Assembly (NCBI RefSeq): GCF_036116635.1
Contig: NZ_CP107995.1
Location: forward strand, 6,262,001 to 6,326,000
Length of the DNA: 64,000 nucleotides
From: Amycolatopsis sp. NBC_00345
GTDB taxonomy: Bacteria > Actinomycetota > Actinomycetes > Mycobacteriales > Pseudonocardiaceae
Direction of reading: 5' to 3'
A model generated the notes under the pieces. That model saw only the letters and a list, made by a program, of their open reading frames with translations, searched no databases and was not told the DNA's origin. The translations under genes were made by a program, and so were the position numbers. Positions 42,038 to 51,376 of this stretch are shown one piece after another (position 1 is the stretch's first letter; each line of letters starts with the position of its first letter).

Positions 42038-43678
42038 TCACTTCTTCGGCGCGGGCTTGTTGACCTTCACGGTCTCCTGCCCGACCTGGTCGGCGTCCAT
42101 GGCCTCGGTGTTCGCTTCGGCCAGGTTCTTGCCCTCGGAGGTGGTGAACTCCTTCTTGAACTCGTTCACCGCGTCGACCAGGCTCTCGCGGGCCTCGGGC
42201 GAGAACTTGCCCGTGTCGCGGACCGAGCCGAGGATCTCGCCGTGCTTGCGGCGCGCCGAGTCGAGGAACTCGTGGTTGAACCGGCGGACGTCCTCGGTCG
42301 GGACCGAGTCGTAGTGCCCGTTCGTGCCCAGGAACACCGTGGCGACCTGCTCCTCGACCGGGACCGGCGAGTACTGCGGCTGCTTGAGCACCTCGTACAG
42401 GCGCGCGCCCCGCTCGAGCTGTGCCTTGGAGGCGTCGTCGAGGTCGGAGGCGAACGCGGCGAAGGACTCCAGCTCGCGGTACTGCGACAGGTCGATCCGG
42501 AGCGAGCCCGAAACGTCCTTCATCGCCTTGACCTGCGCGGCACCACCCACGCGGGACACCGAGATGCCCACGTCGATGGCCGGGCGCTGGCCGGCGTTGA
42601 ACAGGTCCGACTGGAAGAAGCACTGGCCGTCGGTGATCGAGATGACGTTCGTCGGGATGTAGGCCGACACGTCGTTGGCCTTGGTCTCGATGATCGGCAG
42701 CCCGGTCAGCGAGCCGGCACCCAGCTCGTCCGACAGCTTCGCGCACCGCTCCAGCAGGCGGGAGTGCAAGTAGAAGACGTCGCCGGGGAAGGCCTCGCGG
42801 CCCGGCGGGCGGCGCAGCAGCAGCGAGATCGCGCGGTAGGCGTCGGCCTGCTTGGTCAGGTCGTCGAACACGATCAGGACGTGCTGGCCCTCGTACATCC
42901 AGTGCTGGCCGATGGCCGAGCCGGTGTAGGGGGCGATCCACTTGAAGCCGGCCGAATCGGAAGCCGGGGCCGCGACGATGGTGGTGTACTCCATCGCGCC
43001 CGCGTCCTCGAGCGACTTCTTCACCGCGGCGATCGTGGAGCCCTTCTGGCCGACCGCGACGTAGATGCAGCGAACCTGCTTCTTCGTGTCGCCGGTCTCC
43101 CAGTTGGCCTTCTGGTTGATGATCGTGTCGACCGCGACCGCCGTCTTGCCGGTCTTGCGGTCGCCGATGATCAGCTGGCGCTGGCCACGGCCGATCGGCG
43201 TCATCGCGTCGATGGCGGTGATGCCGGTCTGCAGCGGCTCGGACACCGGCTGGCGCTCGACCACCGAGGCGGCCTTGAGCTCCAGCGGGCGACGGCCCGT
43301 GGTCTCGATCTCGCCGAGCCCGTCGATGGCCTGGCCCAGCGGGTCCACGACCCGGCCGAGGTAGCCGTCGCCGACCGGCACGGACAGGACCTGGCCGGTG
43401 CGCTTGACCTGCTGGCCTTCTTCGATGGTCTCGAAGTCACCCAGGATAGCGACACCGATCGAACGCGCGTCGAGGTTCAGCGCCACACCGAGGACGCCGC
43501 CCGGGAACTCGAGCAGCTCGTTGGCCATGGCCGAGGGCAGGCCCTCGACGTGGGCGATACCGTCACCGGCGTCGACGACGACGCCGACCTCTTCCCTCTC
43601 AACGGAAGGGGCGTAACTCGAGACGTAGTTCTCGATCGCGTGGGCGATCTCGTCCGAGGAGATCGTCAGCTCCGCCAT
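42038..43678 (-). CDS. atpA: ATP synthase alpha subunit
   Basis: 546 residues from the ATG at 43678 (MAELTISSDEIAHAIENYV). Walker A IGDRKTGKTAVAVD near 170, the VGQKGS segment and the catalytic arginine stretch AISVSRVGG-type near 365 (GISVSRVGGAAQVKAM) are present. The C-terminus is extended past helix TTSEGK with about 30 charged residues, as in mycobacteria, where this tail restrains ATP hydrolysis. Confidence 0.98.
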   Translation of the reverse strand: MAELTISSDEIAHAIENYVSSYAPSVEREEVGVVVDAGDGIAHVEGLPSAMANELLEFPGGVLGVALNLDARSIGVAILGDFETIEEGQQVKRTGQVLSVPVGDGYLGRVVDPLGQAIDGLGEIETTGRRPLELKAASVVERQPVSEPLQTGITAIDAMTPIGRGQRQLIIGDRKTGKTAVAVDTIINQKANWETGDTKKQVRCIYVAVGQKGSTIAAVKKSLEDAGAMEYTTIVAAPASDSAGFKWIAPYTGSAIGQHWMYEGQHVLIVFDDLTKQADAYRAISLLLRRPPGREAFPGDVFYLHSRLLERCAKLSDELGAGSLTGLPIIETKANDVSAYIPTNVISITDGQCFFQSDLFNAGQRPAIDVGISVSRVGGAAQVKAMKDVSGSLRIDLSQYRELESFAAFASDLDDASKAQLERGARLYEVLKQPQYSPVPVEEQVATVFLGTNGHYDSVPTEDVRRFNHEFLDSARRKHGEILGSVRDTGKFSPEARESLVDAVNEFKKEFTTSEGKNLAEANTEAMDADQVGQETVKVNKPAPKK

Positions 43679-43745
43679 TTCGTTCCCGCTCTCGCTTCTG
43701 TTCTGTCCAGTGTGCAAAGTCTGTTGGGCCGGCCGGGCACGCCGG

Positions 43746-44573
43746 TCAGGCCCGGCTCAGCCGGCCACGCAGGGTGGCGAGCTGTCCGGCCGTGCTGCCG
43801 TCGATGACCTCGTCGCCGACCCGGACGACGAGTCCGCCGCCGAGCCGGGGGTCCACCTCGACGTGCAGGGCCATGGACCGGCCGTAGATCCCGTTGAGCT
43901 TCGACCCGAGCTGGGTCTGCTGCTCGTCGGTGAGGGCGTTCGCGCTCGTCACATAGGCGACGGAGCGCTGACGCCGTTCCGCGGCCAGCTTGACCAGCTT
44001 GTCGAGCCCGATGCCGACGCCACGCCCCTTGGCGCGGCGGACGACCTGCTCGACCAGGGTCTCGGTGACCACGTCGACCTTGTCCGCGAACAGCCCCCGG
44101 ACCAGCGTCCGCTTGGCTTCGGCGGGGCCGGCCAGGTCCGAGAGCGCGGCCTCCAGCTCCGGGGAGCCGGCCACGATGCGCGCGACCTGGAACAGCTGGG
44201 ATTCGACGGTGTCGACGTTCCCGGTCTGCTCGGCGGCGGTGAGCAGCGCCGAGCGGCCGACCGACTCGAGCCCGTCGGTCAGCTGACGCGGGCTGGACCA
44301 GCGGCTGCCCGCCACGGTGTCGAGCACCTTCAGCGACGGCTCGCTCAGCTTCCCGTCGAACAGGCGACGGACGAGGCCCTGGCGGGCCTCCGGCTCGACC
44401 GAAGCGTCGCCGACTGCCCGGCGCAGGCCGATCTCGCGGTCGAGGAGGTCGACGACCGAAAGCAGCTCGTCCCCGACCAAGGCCGGCACTGCGGGGTCGG
44501 CGTCGGCCAGTACCTCGCCGAGACGCTTCTCGGCGAGGTCGAGCGCTTCACGGCTCGCAGCATGCAGCGTCAT
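43746..44573 (-). CDS. atpH: ATP synthase delta subunit (long actinobacterial form)
   Basis: 275 residues, against about 180 in E. coli. The extra N-terminal 100 residues are helical (SREALDLAEKRLGEVLADADP), and the classical delta part follows, ending VEVDPRLGGGLVVRVGDEVIDGS. It is not fused to a b subunit, unlike the mycobacterial AtpFH protein; atpF is separate and 6 bp upstream. Delta joins the peripheral stalk to the top of F1. Confidence 0.95.
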   Translation of the reverse strand: MTLHAASREALDLAEKRLGEVLADADPAVPALVGDELLSVVDLLDREIGLRRAVGDASVEPEARQGLVRRLFDGKLSEPSLKVLDTVAGSRWSSPRQLTDGLESVGRSALLTAAEQTGNVDTVESQLFQVARIVAGSPELEAALSDLAGPAEAKRTLVRGLFADKVDVVTETLVEQVVRRAKGRGVGIGLDKLVKLAAERRQRSVAYVTSANALTDEQQTQLGSKLNGIYGRSMALHVEVDPRLGGGLVVRVGDEVIDGSTAGQLATLRGRLSRA

Positions 44574-44579
44574 TCTGGT

Positions 44580-45128
44580 CTACTTCCCCGCTCCGTTAGC
44601 GCCGGCGGTTTCCAGCTCCTGCAGGAAGCGGTCGACGGTGCCCCGGCGACGCGCCTCGTCCTCGAGCGACTCGCCGACGATGCGGCTGGCCAGCTCGACC
44701 GCGTTGCGGCCCATGTCGGCCCGCAGCTCGGCGACGATCTGCGCCTTCTGGGCCTGCAGCTGGGCCTGCCCCTGCGCGACGATCCGCTGGGACTCGGACT
44801 CGGCCTCGGCGCGGAGCTCCGCCTTGATCTGCTCGGCTTCGAGCCGCGCGTCGTCACGGATCTTCGCGGCCTCGGACCGGGCCTCGGCCAGCTGCGCCTT
44901 GTACTGCGCCAGCGCTTCTTCGGCCTCGGCCTGGGCGCGCTCGGCCTTCTCGATGCCGCCTTCGATCTTCTGCGCCCGCTCCTCGTACGCGGTCTCGAAA
45001 CGCGGGACCACGTACTTCTTGAGGATGAACAGCAGAATCAGGAACGCGACGATACCGAGGATCAGCTCCGACCAGTCCGGAATGATCGGGTTGTGGGCCT
45101 CGGCCAGCACCACTTCGGTCTTCAGCAC
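44580..45128 (-). CDS. atpF: ATP synthase b subunit
   Basis: 182 residues from a GTG. One N-terminal membrane helix (LILGIVAFLILLFILKKYVVP) is followed by a long charged coiled coil (EERAQKIEGGIEKAERAQAE onward) forming the peripheral stalk. Spaced 6 bp from atpH. A single b gene implies a homodimer. Confidence 0.96.
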   Translation of the reverse strand: MLKTEVVLAEAHNPIIPDWSELILGIVAFLILLFILKKYVVPRFETAYEERAQKIEGGIEKAERAQAEAEEALAQYKAQLAEARSEAAKIRDDARLEAEQIKAELRAEAESESQRIVAQGQAQLQAQKAQIVAELRADMGRNAVELASRIVGESLEDEARRRGTVDRFLQELETAGANGAGK

Positions 45129-45157
45129 AACGTCTCCTTAAGCGAGAAGCAGACGAC

Positions 45158-45415
45158 TCAGGAGGAGGCGATGAAGTAGATGACGATACCGATCAGGGCG
45201 AGCACCTCGGTGAGCACGAAGGTCGCGTAACCGATGCCCTGGAGCTTGCTCTGCGCCTCCGGCTGACGGGCGGTGCCGTTGATCACCGCGGCGAAGATCA
45301 GGCCCACGCCGATGCCCGGGCCGATCGCGCCAAGGCCGTAACCGATCGCGGCGAGACCCTTGTTCAGGTTCACGGTCGTCTCGGCGGCGGCCTGGGCCAG
45401 AAGGATGTTGCTCAC
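45158..45415 (-). CDS. atpE: ATP synthase c subunit
   Basis: 85 residues, two membrane helices. The first has the glycine ladder LGAIGPGIGVGLIF; the polar loop is GTARQPEA; the second carries the proton-binding glutamate in FVLTEVLALIG (residue 70). This is the rotor ring subunit and the counterpart of the bedaquiline target in mycobacteria. The start is a GTG (SNILLAQAAAE follows). Confidence 0.97.
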   Translation of the reverse strand: MSNILLAQAAAETTVNLNKGLAAIGYGLGAIGPGIGVGLIFAAVINGTARQPEAQSKLQGIGYATFVLTEVLALIGIVIYFIASS

Positions 45416-45471
45416 GTGCGTTTCCCTTCACTTCGGTCCGCGTACTCACGCGGATCGGGGCTTGTCTTTTC

Positions 45472-46257
45472 TCAGTGCTCCGCGGCCAGCGCGGCGCCGA
45501 TGTACCCCGCGGACAGCAGGGCGAAGATGTAGGCCTGCAGCACCTGGATGAAAGCCTCCAGGAAGGTCAGCCCGATCGCGAAGATCCAGGCCACCAGGGA
45601 GACCGGCTTCAGCGCGATGCTCGACGTCTCGGTCAGCAGGAAGGTGCCGCCGAGCGTGAACACCGCGAGGATGAGGTGTCCCGCGAACATGGCGGCGAAA
45701 ACTCGGATGGCGAGTGTGAGCGGGTTGAGGAAGAACTTCTCCGCGAACTCGATCACCGCGAACAGCGGCAGCACCGGGCCCGGCACCCCGGCCGGGGCGA
45801 GCTCCTTCTTGAAGTACCCGCCGAGGCCGTGCCGCTTGATCCCCACGTAGTGGTAGACCGGGTACACCACGAGCACCGACAGCGCGACCGGGAAAGCGAA
45901 CCGCGCCATGGTCGGGAACTGCAGGAAGGGGATGATGCCGTACAGGTTGTTCATCAGGATGAAGGTGAACAACGCGAAAATCATCGGAACGAAGCGCTTG
46001 AAGTCTCGTGAGCCGATCTGCTCACGCGCGATGTTGTTCCGGGCGAAGTCATAGATGAACTCGGCGGCGAACTGCCCCTTGGTCGGCACGACCTTGAGCT
46101 TGCGGGTCGCCAGCAGGAAGTACGTCGCAATGATGATCACCGAGAGCACGACCAGGAGCATCGGCTTGGTGACAAAGCCGAACAACGGCGGCAACTCGAA
46201 GCTTTCCGCACCCGGGGGTGTAAACGTCGCACCCTCGGTCAGTACCAGCGCGCCCAC
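45472..46257 (-). CDS. atpB: ATP synthase a subunit
   Basis: 261 residues from a GTG (VGALVLTEGATFTPPG). Membrane stator of the proton channel. The essential arginine is in LTLAIRVFAAMFAGHLI near 200, and the last helix has QVLQAYIFALLSAGYIGAAL. First gene of atpBEFHAGDC; the 56-bp spacing to atpE is normal. Confidence 0.96.
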   Translation of the reverse strand: MGALVLTEGATFTPPGAESFELPPLFGFVTKPMLLVVLSVIIIATYFLLATRKLKVVPTKGQFAAEFIYDFARNNIAREQIGSRDFKRFVPMIFALFTFILMNNLYGIIPFLQFPTMARFAFPVALSVLVVYPVYHYVGIKRHGLGGYFKKELAPAGVPGPVLPLFAVIEFAEKFFLNPLTLAIRVFAAMFAGHLILAVFTLGGTFLLTETSSIALKPVSLVAWIFAIGLTFLEAFIQVLQAYIFALLSAGYIGAALAAEH

Positions 46258-46650
46258 TGGGCTCCTCCCGGTTCTCCCGGCCGGCGTTCACTCCGCCGGG
46301 GGAATCGTCACGATCTGGACTTAACGTACCCGACACGCGTCGGGACGCCGGAGGCGGCTTACCCACTGTGCGCCGAAGACGGCTTGCACACGGGGATGTC
46401 TCGCGTTAACACTGCCCTGCGGTCTACTTCGGACCTGCAGCGGAAGGCGGAAACCATCGGTCGCCACACTGCTGATCGCGGTTCGTCGTCGGGAGTGTGC
46501 GGCCGAGGCCGCCACCCATGAGCGGACCATACCAGCAGGTCAATCAGTGCCGTACAGACGTACTCCTAACCAGCCGAACGGTCGAGGACCTAAGTCCCGG
46601 GCCGACCGGGACCGGCGTCCCGAACCGGTCACTTCCCATTCAAGAACCGG
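46258..46650. other. 393-bp leader/promoter region of the atp operon
   Basis: No gene-like frame on either strand. It separates atpI from atpB, so the main atp promoter should be here. AT-rich spots such as 46318-46328 and 46403-46412 stand out, but no convincing -35/-10 pair could be assigned. Confidence 0.55.
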
Positions 46651-47103
46651 TCACTTGCCTTCGGTGATGACGATCGCCGGGAGGTTGGTACGGCGGAAAG
46701 CGGCGAACTCCACGGCCGCCGCGACCAGGATGGCCACGATCATGGTGATGCCCAGCGACATCGGGTGCAGCACGGTCACGCCCTTGAGCAGGGTGAGCGC
46801 GCCGAAGAGCACGATGACCTTGATGACGTACCCGCCGAGCGCGATGACCATCACGAACATCGGGTCCTGGCCGGCGCTGAACCGCATCATGCCGAGGGTG
46901 GACAGCGAGGCGAGCAGCGCCAGCACGCCGCCGACGAGCGAGCCGAGGAATCCGTGCAGTCCGTTGAGGACGCTGAACAGCACGATGCAGACCAGCACGG
47001 CGGGCGGGGTCACCAGCAGCGACGCCCGGGTCATCGCCCGTGCGGCCTTCCGCACCGGTGCGGCGTGCGGGTTCTCCTGCGCGGTGGTCTCGGTGTCGCT
47101 CAC
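46651..47103 (-). CDS. AtpI-like small membrane protein of the ATP synthase locus
   Basis: 150 residues, four hydrophobic helices (LLVTPPAVLVCIVLFSVL, FLGSLVGGVLALLASL, FVMVIALGGYVIKVIVLFG, LGITMIVAILVAAAVEF) with a polar N-terminus. This size, helix count and position just before atpB match AtpI, which helps assemble the c-ring in other bacteria, and the mycobacterial Rv1303. Sequence similarity to AtpI is weak, so the assignment rests mainly on position. Confidence 0.8.
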   Translation of the reverse strand: MSDTETTAQENPHAAPVRKAARAMTRASLLVTPPAVLVCIVLFSVLNGLHGFLGSLVGGVLALLASLSTLGMMRFSAGQDPMFVMVIALGGYVIKVIVLFGALTLLKGVTVLHPMSLGITMIVAILVAAAVEFAAFRRTNLPAIVITEGK

Positions 47104-47169
47104 AACTGGCTCCCTGCTCGGTTCGACCCGCCAGTATAGAGGTGGTCCCGGACCAGGTCCGGCCCGGTG

Positions 47170-48327
47170 CTACACGCTCGGGCGGTGACGCGCGCGCAGC
47201 CTCGGGACGATCGAAACCAGCACGGCCGCCGCCAGTGCCAGGCCGATCACCCAGAACTTCACCGAGCCGTCGAACAGCGTCAGCGAAACCGCGCCGAACG
47301 CCAGGATCCCGGCCCACAAGTAGATGAGCAGCACCGCGCGGCGCTGCGAGTGGCCGATCTCCAGCAGCCGGTGGTGCAGGTGCATCTTGTCCGCCGCGAA
47401 CGGGCTCTCGCCGCGGCGGGTGCGGCGGATCACGGCCATGATCAGGTCCAGCAAGGGCACGAAGAGCACCGCGACGACCACGACGAGTGGCGAAAGCAGG
47501 GCCAGCGCGTCCGAAGCGCTGAAGTGCGTGTAGTTCACCCGGCCGCTGGCGGACGTCGTCGCGCCGGCGAGCACCAGCCCGATCATCATCGATCCCGAGT
47601 CGCCCATGAATATCTTGGCGGGCTGGAAGTTGTACGGCAGGAAGCCGAGACAGGCCCCGGCGAGCGTGGCCGCGATCAGCGCCGGCGGGTACGAGCCGAA
47701 GTCGCCGCCCGAGCTGTCGAGCAGGCCGAGGGAGAACGCGCAGACGGCCGAGGCGGCGATGAAGCCGAGGCCGCCCGCGAGCCCGTCGAGGCCGTCCACG
47801 AAGTTCATCGCGTTGACCATCACCACGACCAGCAGCACGGTCAGCAGCGCGCCCTGGTTCTTGTCCAGCACCAGCACGGAGCCGAACGAGTCGCCCTGGC
47901 CGCCCCACGGCACCCAGAACGACACCCACTGCACGCCGAAGATGACCAGGATCCCGGCGCACATCACCTGCCCGGCGAGCTTCGTCCAGGCGTCCAGCTC
48001 GAACCGGTCGTCCAGCGCGCCGATGAGCGAGATGACGCCGGCCGCGAGCAGCACGCCGACCGAGTCGAGCGAGACGTCGAAACCGTGGCTGAGCGCGGGC
48101 AGCTGGTGCGCGAGCCCCATCGCCGCGGCGACCCCGAGGTAGATGCCGATCCCGCCCATGCGCGGGATCGGCGTCACGTGGACGTCGCGGGCGCGCGGGT
48201 TGGCGATCGCGCCGATGCGGATCGCGACACGGCGGACGACGCCGGTGAGCAGGAACGTCACAGCCGTCGCGGTGAGCGCGACGAGGAGGTACTCCCGGAT
48301 CGGGAGAAGTCCTTGCACAGGGGGCAT
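47170..48327 (-). CDS. wecA: polyprenyl-phosphate GlcNAc-1-phosphate transferase
   Basis: 385 residues, about 11 membrane helices. Family motifs: ALDDRFELD (Asp-Asp), NAMNFVDGLDGLAGG, and the cytoplasmic MGDSGSMMIG and KMHLHHRLL loops (HxHH, sugar-nucleotide recognition typical of WecA/TagO rather than MraY). In mycolata and relatives it starts the arabinogalactan linker on decaprenyl phosphate. Same strand and order as mycobacterial rfe (Rv1302). Confidence 0.93.
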   Translation of the reverse strand: MPPVQGLLPIREYLLVALTATAVTFLLTGVVRRVAIRIGAIANPRARDVHVTPIPRMGGIGIYLGVAAAMGLAHQLPALSHGFDVSLDSVGVLLAAGVISLIGALDDRFELDAWTKLAGQVMCAGILVIFGVQWVSFWVPWGGQGDSFGSVLVLDKNQGALLTVLLVVVMVNAMNFVDGLDGLAGGLGFIAASAVCAFSLGLLDSSGGDFGSYPPALIAATLAGACLGFLPYNFQPAKIFMGDSGSMMIGLVLAGATTSASGRVNYTHFSASDALALLSPLVVVVAVLFVPLLDLIMAVIRRTRRGESPFAADKMHLHHRLLEIGHSQRRAVLLIYLWAGILAFGAVSLTLFDGSVKFWVIGLALAAAVLVSIVPRLRARHRPSV

Positions 48328-48454
48328 GACCGCGTCACGCCTGCCGGGGGGTCCGAGTCACCGCGTCACGCTACCGCGACCGTGAGACAGCGTTGTAAAC
48401 GACTGTCACCGGGTCGCTGCGGCGGGCCGGGCGGACCACTGTGGACTCCCCCGC

Positions 48455-49105
48455 TCAGGCGAGCGACTCGACGGCGATGCCCATCACCTCGGCGATCGCG
48501 GCCCGCGTGACCGCGCCCTCGCGCAGCACCACGGGGGTGTCGCCGGTGAGGTCCACGATCGACGACGCGACCGGCTCGCCGCTCGAACCGCCGTCGAGGT
48601 ACACCGCCACGGAGTCGCCGAGCTGGTCCTGCGCCTCGGCGGCGGTGGCCGCGGGCGGGCGACCGGAGACGTTCGCGCTCGACACGGCCATCGGGCCGAC
48701 GTCGCGCAGCAGCTCCAGCGCGACCGGGTGCAGCGGCATGCGCAGCATCACCGTGCCGCGCGACTGCCCGAGGTCCCACTGCAGGCTCGGCGCGTGCGGC
48801 AGCACGATGGACAGGTCGCCGGGCCAGAACGCCTCGATCAGCGCGCGCGCCTGCGGCGGCACGCCGAGCACCAGACCGTCCACAGTGGACCATGAGCCGA
48901 CGAGCACGCCGACCGGCATGTCCGGGCCGCGGTTCTTGGCCCGCAGCAGCGCCTGCACGGCGCCCGCGTCGAAGGCGTCCGCGCCGATCCCGTAAACGGT
49001 GTCGGTGGGCAGGACGACCAGCCGGCTGGACCGTACGGCGGCGGCCGCGGCGGCCAGCCCTTCGGCCCGGGACTCGCGCTTGCTGCAGTCGTACACCGTG
49101 CTCAT
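48455..49105 (-). CDS. tsaC: L-threonylcarbamoyladenylate synthase
   Basis: 216 residues from the ATG at 49105. YrdC/Sua5 fold with LPTDTVYGIG, KNRGPDMPVGVLV and MAVSSANVSG. It makes the activated intermediate for t6A at position 37 of ANN-decoding tRNAs. It lacks the C-terminal Sua5 extension. It keeps its usual place between prmC and wecA, although prmC has been pushed 3 kb away by two inserted genes. Confidence 0.95.
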   Translation of the reverse strand: MSTVYDCSKRESRAEGLAAAAAAVRSSRLVVLPTDTVYGIGADAFDAGAVQALLRAKNRGPDMPVGVLVGSWSTVDGLVLGVPPQARALIEAFWPGDLSIVLPHAPSLQWDLGQSRGTVMLRMPLHPVALELLRDVGPMAVSSANVSGRPPAATAAEAQDQLGDSVAVYLDGGSSGEPVASSIVDLTGDTPVVLREGAVTRAAIAEVMGIAVESLA

Positions 49106-49132
49106 GCCGCGAAGCCTAGCCCGCCCTCCGGA

Positions 49133-49217
49133 GCGCCCCAATGTGGCGTTGGTTGCGTTGAACGCACCCAATGTGGCGTTCGGTGCGTTCAACGCACCGA
49201 ACGCCACATTGGGGCGC
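49133..49217. repeat. large palindromic element after the M6 protease gene
   Basis: The core is a 20-bp perfect inverted repeat (49170-49189 with 49191-49210, arm beginning AATGTGGCGTTCGG). An outer GCGCCCC/GGGGCGC pair (49133-49139, 49211-49217) encloses it, and a second partial copy of AATGTGGCGTT lies at 49140-49150. It begins 20 bp past the protease stop (minus strand). Confidence 0.85.
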
Positions 49218-49236
49218 ATTCGGCGACCAGGGCGGC

Positions 49237-51231
49237 TCAGAAGCCGATCGCGGCGCAGGTCGCGGTGCTCGTGCGGGACGGATCGGCGACCGAGGTCGCG
49301 GTGAGCCTGACCTGCGCGGTGTAGGCCGCGCCCGGAGCCCGTTTCGCGTAGGCCCGCACCGGGGCCGCCTTGCCGAACTTCGCCGTCGTCAGCTCGTTGG
49401 GCAGGCGGACCTCCCAGCCCTTCGCGTCGGTGCTGACGCTCAGCCGGTAGGTGTCGGAGTCGTACGGGGCCTTCGCACCGCGCGCCGAACCCGTGTTGAA
49501 CAGGCGGAAGTCGCACGTCGCGAGCCCGCCGTCGGTGACCGCGGGCAGGGCGGGCAGCAGCGCCGCACCGCGCGTCTGCGGCCCCGCGCCGTCGAGCGAA
49601 GCGACCGTGACGGTGTAGGACAGGATCCCGCTGCCGTCCCGTTTGACGTCGGTGACGAAGAAGTGCAGCCGGTTCGCCTCGTCGGTGTACTCGTACGCGC
49701 CGGACGCGCCGGTGCCCGCCTTGAACGCGGCGTCGTTGAGCTGCCGGTAGTCGCCGACGGTGGCCTTCACCGGCGTGCCGTCCGGCTTCACGTAGTCGGT
49801 GAGGCCGATGTCCTGCGGATTGGCGTCGACGATCCACTCGAACGGCGCGTCGTCGCGGTTCTTGGTCTTGGCCAGCAGCACGCCGGAGTCGGGCGCGAAG
49901 GAGTCCGAGCCCATCCGGTCGACGACCTCGACGGTGTAGTTGTCGTAACCGCCGCCGTCGCACAGCGGGTCGGTGTCGCCGTCGCACTTCGGCGATTTGT
50001 CGCCGCCCGGCAACGCGATGGTGATGCCGGTGTACGCGCCGGGCTCCGGCGCCGCCTCGCGCGCGGTCACCCGCGCCGTGACGGGGCCGGTCTTCGCCAG
50101 CTGGTCGCGATCGAGCCGCAGCACGTCGGCGGGGTCGACGATGCCGAGCTTGAGCTTGTTGCGCAGCATGTGGTGCGCGCCCATGGAGCCGCCCTCGGTG
50201 GCCGGGATCTGCCAGCGCGTGTGCGGTCCGCCGGGCCCGTTGAAACTGCCGCGGGACAGCATCTCCCACGGGCCGGTGTAACTGCGCTGGGGCGGGTCGC
50301 CGAACGGGTTGTTGTAGTTGTCGCCGATGCCGAGGATGTGGCTGAACTCGTGCGCGTAGACCGCCTGCCCGGAGCTCTCGGCCTGGGTGGAGGAGCCGTT
50401 CTGCGCGTTGGGCCAGATGCTCGCGGCCGAGGCCCACGAGGTCCACGGCACGTACCGGGTGTCCGCCCAGTTGGGCAGGGTCTCGTCGCCGGGCGGGCCG
50501 AACTCGTCCGGCACGGCTTCCTTGGTACCGAACTTCATCTCGCCGAACTCCTGCCAGGTCGAGCTTTCGTCCTGGCCCGCGGAGAGGAAGAAGACGAAGT
50601 CGAACTGGTCGGCCACGGGGCCGACGTCGGCGCGCCACGCGGCCGCCGCGTCCGTGCGGAGGTTCCGATTGCAGTTCGCGCCCTTCGGGCAGGCGCCCTG
50701 CTGGAACTCCATGCCGTACTCGAAGGACTTGCCGGGCATCCGGTACGGGCCGAACGCGGTCAGGTCGACGCCGAGGCGGCCGCCGGAGTCCTCCATCCAG
50801 TACTCGTTGATGGTGTGGCCGTGGTTCAGGGCCTCGGGCTTGTTGAGGAAGTCCTGGTAGTACTTCGCGACGCCGTCGCGCGGGAGGTCGTGGGCGCTCG
50901 GGCCGGGGTTGCCGAACACGGTCGAGTGCGGCGCCTTCGTGACGACGAAGTCCTGGTCGGGGTAGTCGGTGAGCACGACGGCGCCCTTGAACGTGCGCTG
51001 GGTCGGCTTCAGCGCCGGGTCGGCCCAGTCGGTGCCGGGGATCTTGCGGTAGTCGTCCCAGGTCATGGCGGCCTGGTCGGTCCAGCGCGAGGCGTCGATG
51101 GGGGCGGGCCAGCCGCGCGTGAGCGGGTCGGCCGACGCGGTGCCGGCGGCCAGCCCCGGCAGCAACGCCGCGGCGACCAGGACGGCAAGGGCCCTGCTCG
51201 CGTTTCTCGTGCGTCGGTAGGAGAGTTTCAT
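49237..51231 (-). CDS. exported M6 family metalloprotease (immune inhibitor A-like)
   Basis: 664 residues. A Sec signal (KLSYRRTRNASRALAVLVAAALLPGLAAGTASA region, cleavage near TASADP) is followed by the M6 catalytic domain with the zinc motif HEFSHILGIGDNY (HExxHxxGxxD) near residue 300 and the Met-turn area MGAHHMLRNKLKLG. A beta-rich C-terminal part follows. Cysteines pair in the mature protein (ACPKGANC, KCDGDTDPLCDG). It probably degrades extracellular protein. It sits between prmC and tsaC, which are adjacent in mycobacteria. Confidence 0.9.
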   Translation of the reverse strand: MKLSYRRTRNASRALAVLVAAALLPGLAAGTASADPLTRGWPAPIDASRWTDQAAMTWDDYRKIPGTDWADPALKPTQRTFKGAVVLTDYPDQDFVVTKAPHSTVFGNPGPSAHDLPRDGVAKYYQDFLNKPEALNHGHTINEYWMEDSGGRLGVDLTAFGPYRMPGKSFEYGMEFQQGACPKGANCNRNLRTDAAAAWRADVGPVADQFDFVFFLSAGQDESSTWQEFGEMKFGTKEAVPDEFGPPGDETLPNWADTRYVPWTSWASAASIWPNAQNGSSTQAESSGQAVYAHEFSHILGIGDNYNNPFGDPPQRSYTGPWEMLSRGSFNGPGGPHTRWQIPATEGGSMGAHHMLRNKLKLGIVDPADVLRLDRDQLAKTGPVTARVTAREAAPEPGAYTGITIALPGGDKSPKCDGDTDPLCDGGGYDNYTVEVVDRMGSDSFAPDSGVLLAKTKNRDDAPFEWIVDANPQDIGLTDYVKPDGTPVKATVGDYRQLNDAAFKAGTGASGAYEYTDEANRLHFFVTDVKRDGSGILSYTVTVASLDGAGPQTRGAALLPALPAVTDGGLATCDFRLFNTGSARGAKAPYDSDTYRLSVSTDAKGWEVRLPNELTTAKFGKAAPVRAYAKRAPGAAYTAQVRLTATSVADPSRTSTATCAAIGF

Positions 51232-51376
51232 CCACGCTCCTTCACGAACTTCCGGCCGCCTCGGGGAGGGCGGCCCGAAGATCGACCGTAGGGCCGGTAG
51301 TTAGGGCTGCGAACGAAATCCACCCCCATGCCTCACGACGAAAGTCGGGCGCGGGGGTGATTAGCGGGCAAAAGCA

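Noticed and set aside
42242..45179. Long plus-strand frames opposite atpA, atpH and atpF
   Set aside because: The ATP synthase genes on the minus strand explain the sequence completely.
48455..51235. 926-residue frame joining tsaC with the M6 protease region
   Set aside because: Only its last 216 residues (TsaC) are real; the rest is a shadow frame of the protease and reads through the palindrome at 49133.
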